DNA from: Pedobacter sp. B4-66
Lineage (GTDB): Bacteria > Bacteroidota > Bacteroidia > Sphingobacteriales > Sphingobacteriaceae
Length of the DNA: 64,000 nt
Reading direction: 5' to 3'
Assembly: GCF_018492665.1 (NCBI RefSeq)
Contig: NZ_JAFVME010000010.1
Span: 248,001 to 312,000 of the forward strand
Positions 61,033 through 64,000 of this stretch are shown here, in pieces (position 1 is the first letter of the stretch; each line of letters opens with the position of its first letter). The notes beneath the pieces are model-generated. The model had not been told where the DNA came from. It searched no databases and saw only the letters and a program-made list of their open reading frames with translations. The translations under genes were made by a program, and so were the position numbers.

Positions 61033-61719
61033 CTAAAAATTCTCAAAACGCTCCCAAAAACCGTCAACAGGTAGCTTTGCAAAAATATTCACAGGTTCTT
61101 TCTTTACCGGATGGATAAATTGCAGCCTGCGAGCATGCAAACAAATACTTCCTTTTCGGCTACCTCTAGGGTAGCCATATTTATTATCACCTACAATTGG
61201 GCATCCTAATGTAGACAACTGCACTCTGATTTGATGAGATCGCCCGGTAAGTGGATCAACCTCTATTAGATAATAACCTCCCAGCTCACCTAATAACCTG
61301 TAACTTAATTCTGAACGCTGACTCCCCGGCACTTCTATATTATGCGGAGTAACCACATTCTTTTGAGGGTTTTTAACCAGCCAATGCACTAATGTTCCAG
61401 AAGGTTTAGCTGGTTTATTTCTAACTATGGCCCAATAAGTCTTTTTTACTTCGCGATTTTTAAATACTGCATTCATTCGCTCAAGCGCCTTACTGGTTTT
61501 AGCAAAAAGGATTACCCCACTAACTGGCCTATCTAGGCGATGTACAACCCCCAGAAAGGCACTATTAGGTTTGTTATATTTTTTAGCAAGATACTTTTTT
61601 ACTTGCTCGTCAAGAGGCTCATCACCTGTCTCGTCAATCTGAACAATATCACCTGCCCGTTTTAATACAGCTATCAGGTGATTGTCTTCGTAAAGTACAT
61701 CTTTATCAGTTACCGGCAT
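61033..61719 (-). CDS. RluA-family pseudouridine synthase, 228 aa
   Basis: The RluA family motif VVHRLDRPVSGVILFAKT (catalytic Asp in HRLDR) and VDPLTGRSHQIRVQLSTLGCPIVGD are clear, with no S4 domain in front. It isomerises a uridine in rRNA or tRNA. Starts one base inside the panB stop (TAATG), so both are cotranscribed leftward. Which RNA position is modified cannot be told. Confidence 0.93.
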   Translation of the reverse strand: MPVTDKDVLYEDNHLIAVLKRAGDIVQIDETGDEPLDEQVKKYLAKKYNKPNSAFLGVVHRLDRPVSGVILFAKTSKALERMNAVFKNREVKKTYWAIVRNKPAKPSGTLVHWLVKNPQKNVVTPHNIEVPGSQRSELSYRLLGELGGYYLIEVDPLTGRSHQIRVQLSTLGCPIVGDNKYGYPRGSRKGSICLHARRLQFIHPVKKEPVNIFAKLPVDGFWERFENF

Positions 61720-62534
61720 TAATACTGTTCCTTTTCGTTCGGGAAATCTTTTGCTTTAACATCTTTAATATATGATTGTGCGGCGTCTAATATGCCATCA
61801 TATAAATTTATATATTGACGTAAAAAACGAGGCTTAAATCCTTTTGTTAAACCAATCATATCATTAACTACCAATACTTGTCCATCACAATCCGGACCAG
61901 CACCAATACCTATAGTCGGTATTTGTAAACTTTCCGAAACTATTTTAGCTAGTTTAGCGGGTATTTTCTCAAGTACAATAGCAAAACATCCTGCTTCTTG
62001 CAATGCAAGTGCATCAGTTTTTAATTTTTCTGCTTCATCTTCATCTTTCGCTCTAACAGTATAGGTGCCAAATTTATAAATAGACTGCGGAGTTAATCCA
62101 AGGTGCCCCATAACAGGAATCCCTGCCGTAATGATGCGTGATATAGATTCAGCAACTTCAGTTCCCCCCTCAAGCTTTACGCCATGCGCACCAGATTCTT
62201 TCATGATTCTGATTGCCGAATTCAATGCCTCCTTAGAGTTCCCCTGATAGCTACCAAAAGGCAAATCTACAACTACGAAGGCACGCTTTGCACCTCTAAC
62301 AACACCTTGAGCATGATAAATCATCTGATCAAGAGTGATAGGCAAAGTGGTTTCATGACCAGCCATTACATTAGAAGCCGAATCACCAACTAATAATACG
62401 TCCAAACCTGCATCATCAAGAATGGTCGCCATCGAATAATCGTAAGCGGTTAACATGGCTATTTTTTCTCCACTAGCCTTCATTTCCTGAAGTATATGTG
62501 TGGTTATGCGTTTAACCTCTTTGTTTACTGACAT
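61719..62534 (-). CDS. panB: 3-methyl-2-oxobutanoate hydroxymethyltransferase, 271 aa
   Basis: The PanB signature is complete: KIAMLTAYDYSMATILDDAGLDVLLVGDSASNVMAGHETTLPITLDQM, then FVVVDLPFGSYQGN, GAHGVKLEGG, PVMGHLGLTPQSI and IGIGAGPDCDGQVLVVNDMIG. It makes ketopantoate for pantothenate and coenzyme A synthesis. The ATG at 62532-62534 gives the normal length; the in-frame TTG eight codons upstream is less likely. Operon with an RluA-family gene. Confidence 0.97.
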   Translation of the reverse strand: MSVNKEVKRITTHILQEMKASGEKIAMLTAYDYSMATILDDAGLDVLLVGDSASNVMAGHETTLPITLDQMIYHAQGVVRGAKRAFVVVDLPFGSYQGNSKEALNSAIRIMKESGAHGVKLEGGTEVAESISRIITAGIPVMGHLGLTPQSIYKFGTYTVRAKDEDEAEKLKTDALALQEAGCFAIVLEKIPAKLAKIVSESLQIPTIGIGAGPDCDGQVLVVNDMIGLTKGFKPRFLRQYINLYDGILDAAQSYIKDVKAKDFPNEKEQY

Positions 62535-62855
62535 AGTTCTATCGTTTTGTAGCGACAAAATTAGTTTTTACATTCGAAATAAAGACAGTTTTATCGTTTT
62601 TGTGACATTTAGTTCATGCCTTATTCCCTTTCCTACCATACAATATATAATAGAAGCACCAAATAGCTATCGGAAGTCTACCAAAACATTCTAAAAAAAA
62701 CTCTTGAATTTAAATCATCAAAAATGTATCTTTGTATCCCGAAATGAGGGGGTCACTTAACAGCACATATGTTAATTACAATAACGGCATCAAAGCCGTG
62801 CTAGAACCATCATTTTCTCCTTTTTTAATCCCAATAATTTCTCTTAATAATTACC
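62535..62855 (+). promoter_or_regulatory. Divergent panB/carA intergenic region with carA promoter
   Basis: TATCTTTG at 62727-62734 matches the -7 consensus and TTG at 62704-62706 sits 20 bp upstream as a weak -33, so carA would have a leader of about 115 nt. The leader includes a small ACGGC-ATCAAA-GCCGT hairpin (62784-62799) followed, some distance on, by a T-rich run, a possible but weak attenuator. The part next to panB shows no clear gene. Confidence 0.55.
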
Positions 62856-63968
62856 ATGACTAATTACACCAAGTTACCTGCAATCTTGTTACTGGCTGAT
62901 GGCACAGTTTACCACGGTAAAGCCGCTGGAAAAATAGGCACAACAACAGGCGAAATCTGTTTTAATACAGGTATGACAGGATACCAGGAAATTTTTACTG
63001 ACCCTTCTTATTTCGCTCAGATTATGGTAACCACCAATGCGCATATTGGAAATTATGGTATCCACAAAGATGAAACTGAATCGGAAAACATAAAAATCGC
63101 TGGTTTAGTTTGTAAAAATTACAACATCGGTTTTAGCCGTAAAGAAGCTTCTGAATCTATACAAGATTATTTTCAGAACGAAAACATCGTAGGTATTTCT
63201 GACATCGATACGCGTGCTTTGGTTCGTCACATCAGAAATAAAGGAGCAATGAATGCAATCATCTCTTCAGAAATCACTGACCTTGATGAATTAAAAAGCA
63301 AATTAGCTGAAGTGCCATCAATGGACGGGTTAGAATTATCTTCTAAAGTTTCTACCAAAACTCCTTACTTCTACGGTTCACCGGATGCTACCTACAAAAT
63401 AGCAGCCCTAGATTTAGGAATCAAAAAGAACATATTACGTAATTTCGACGCAAGAGATATTTACGTTCAGGTTTTCCCTGCCAAAACCACTTTCGAGGAA
63501 ATGGACAAATGGGGTGCTGACGGTTATTTCATCTCTAATGGCCCTGGTGATCCATCAGCGATGCCGTATGCTATCGAAACTGTTACTAAAATATTAGCAG
63601 CCGACAAACCTCTTTTCGGAATTTGCTTAGGTCATCAATTGCTTGCAGAAGCAAATGGCATAGGCACAATGAAAATGTTTAACGGTCACAGAGGTTTAAA
63701 TCACCCGGTTAAAAACATCATTAAAAACCACTGCGAAGTAACTTCTCAGAACCATGGTTTTGGAGTAATACCTGAAGATGTTAGAAAATCTGACAAAGTA
63801 GAAATCACTCACATCAATTTAAATGATCAATCTATTGAAGGTATCCGCGTGAAAGGCAAAAAAGCATTCTCAGTACAGTATCACCCTGAGTCTTCTCCTG
63901 GCCCACATGATTCACGTTACCTTTTTGACGATTTCATCGATATGATCAAAGGTGAATTAGCCTGGTAA
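62856..63968 (+). CDS. carA: Carbamoyl-phosphate synthase small subunit, 370 aa
   Basis: The N-terminal CarA domain is clear (AILLLADGTVYHGKAAGKIGTTTGEICFNTGMTGYQEIFTDPSY), with the glutaminase domain after it: Cys nucleophile in LFGICLGHQLLAEA, SNGPGDPSAMP, and His/Glu in SVQYHPESSPGPHDSRYLFD. It supplies ammonia from glutamine for carbamoyl phosphate in arginine and pyrimidine synthesis. Full length. The large subunit is not within the remaining 32 bp and may follow or be elsewhere. Confidence 0.97.
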   Translation: MTNYTKLPAILLLADGTVYHGKAAGKIGTTTGEICFNTGMTGYQEIFTDPSYFAQIMVTTNAHIGNYGIHKDETESENIKIAGLVCKNYNIGFSRKEASESIQDYFQNENIVGISDIDTRALVRHIRNKGAMNAIISSEITDLDELKSKLAEVPSMDGLELSSKVSTKTPYFYGSPDATYKIAALDLGIKKNILRNFDARDIYVQVFPAKTTFEEMDKWGADGYFISNGPGDPSAMPYAIETVTKILAADKPLFGICLGHQLLAEANGIGTMKMFNGHRGLNHPVKNIIKNHCEVTSQNHGFGVIPEDVRKSDKVEITHINLNDQSIEGIRVKGKKAFSVQYHPESSPGPHDSRYLFDDFIDMIKGELAW

Positions 63969-64000
63969 TACTTACCGATTAAGAACTATCATTTTACCGA

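Noticed and set aside
62784..62799. Riboswitch or attenuator in the carA leader
   Set aside because: Only a five-pair stem and a distant T-rich run; too little for a firm call.

Overview
The window looks like the chromosome of a Bacteroidota bacterium close to Pedobacter (Sphingobacteriaceae). The evidence is low GC, a SusC/SusD pair with an ECF sigma factor and a FecR anti-sigma factor, TAnnTTTG promoter boxes, a monomeric isocitrate dehydrogenase, a SMUG2-type glycosylase and HdrBC-like Fe-S proteins. It falls into two parts: about 25.9 kb of a prophage that continues past the left edge, then about 38 kb of ordinary chromosome.

Prophage (1-25886). A leftward cluster of small overlapping genes (1-5345) encodes a PD-(D/E)XK-like protein, a cupin-like protein, a DUF3820-like protein, several tiny membrane proteins and a MazG-like/XRE fusion next to the control region. 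A 249-bp divergent control region (5346-5594) holds repeated AAACTAAT-type palindromes over a promoter box. A rightward late operon follows: scaffold-like protein, head decoration protein, major capsid protein, head-tail connectors, tail tube, a tail chaperone with an apparent -1 frameshift, tape measure, Dit-like protein with a PKD-like domain, FN3 fibre, NodB-like deacetylase and a 1248-residue tail-tip protein with collagen-like linkers. A short regulatory and cargo island (22412-23470) separates this from a lysis cassette (GH24 endolysin, holin-like and spanin-like proteins). The element ends in the 3' part of a tRNA-Phe gene (25844-25886), which marks one attachment site. Integrase, terminase, portal and the intact tRNA-Phe are not in the window and presumably lie to the left.

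Chromosome (25887-64000). In order: glycerate dehydrogenase and glycerate kinase; IPT/TIG, ChaN/EreA-like and TlpA-like envelope proteins; SMUG2 glycosylase; HdrC/HdrB-like Fe-S proteins with a WalJ-like hydrolase; a leftward sigma/anti-sigma/SusC/SusD/isoaspartyl peptidase/cyanophycinase locus (37260-45692) that reads as a dedicated cyanophycin or beta-aspartyl-peptide uptake and degradation system; mtgA; rpsF-rpsR-rplI; two paralogous outer-membrane beta-barrel proteins; dnaX with a reading-frame break at an 11-A tract; monomeric icd; a TonB receptor; an HPP-family protein; an Ada-like/AlkA convergent repair pair; a lipoprotein; RluA-family pseudouridine synthase with panB; and carA.

Most noteworthy: the SusCD-linked cyanophycin locus, the dnaX poly-A tract that would separate gamma from tau, the MazG-HTH candidate switch protein with its operator-like array, the tail-borne deacetylase, and the tail-chaperone recoding site downstream of a hairpin that buries the ribosome binding site. 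All functional calls come from reading motifs; no database search was run.
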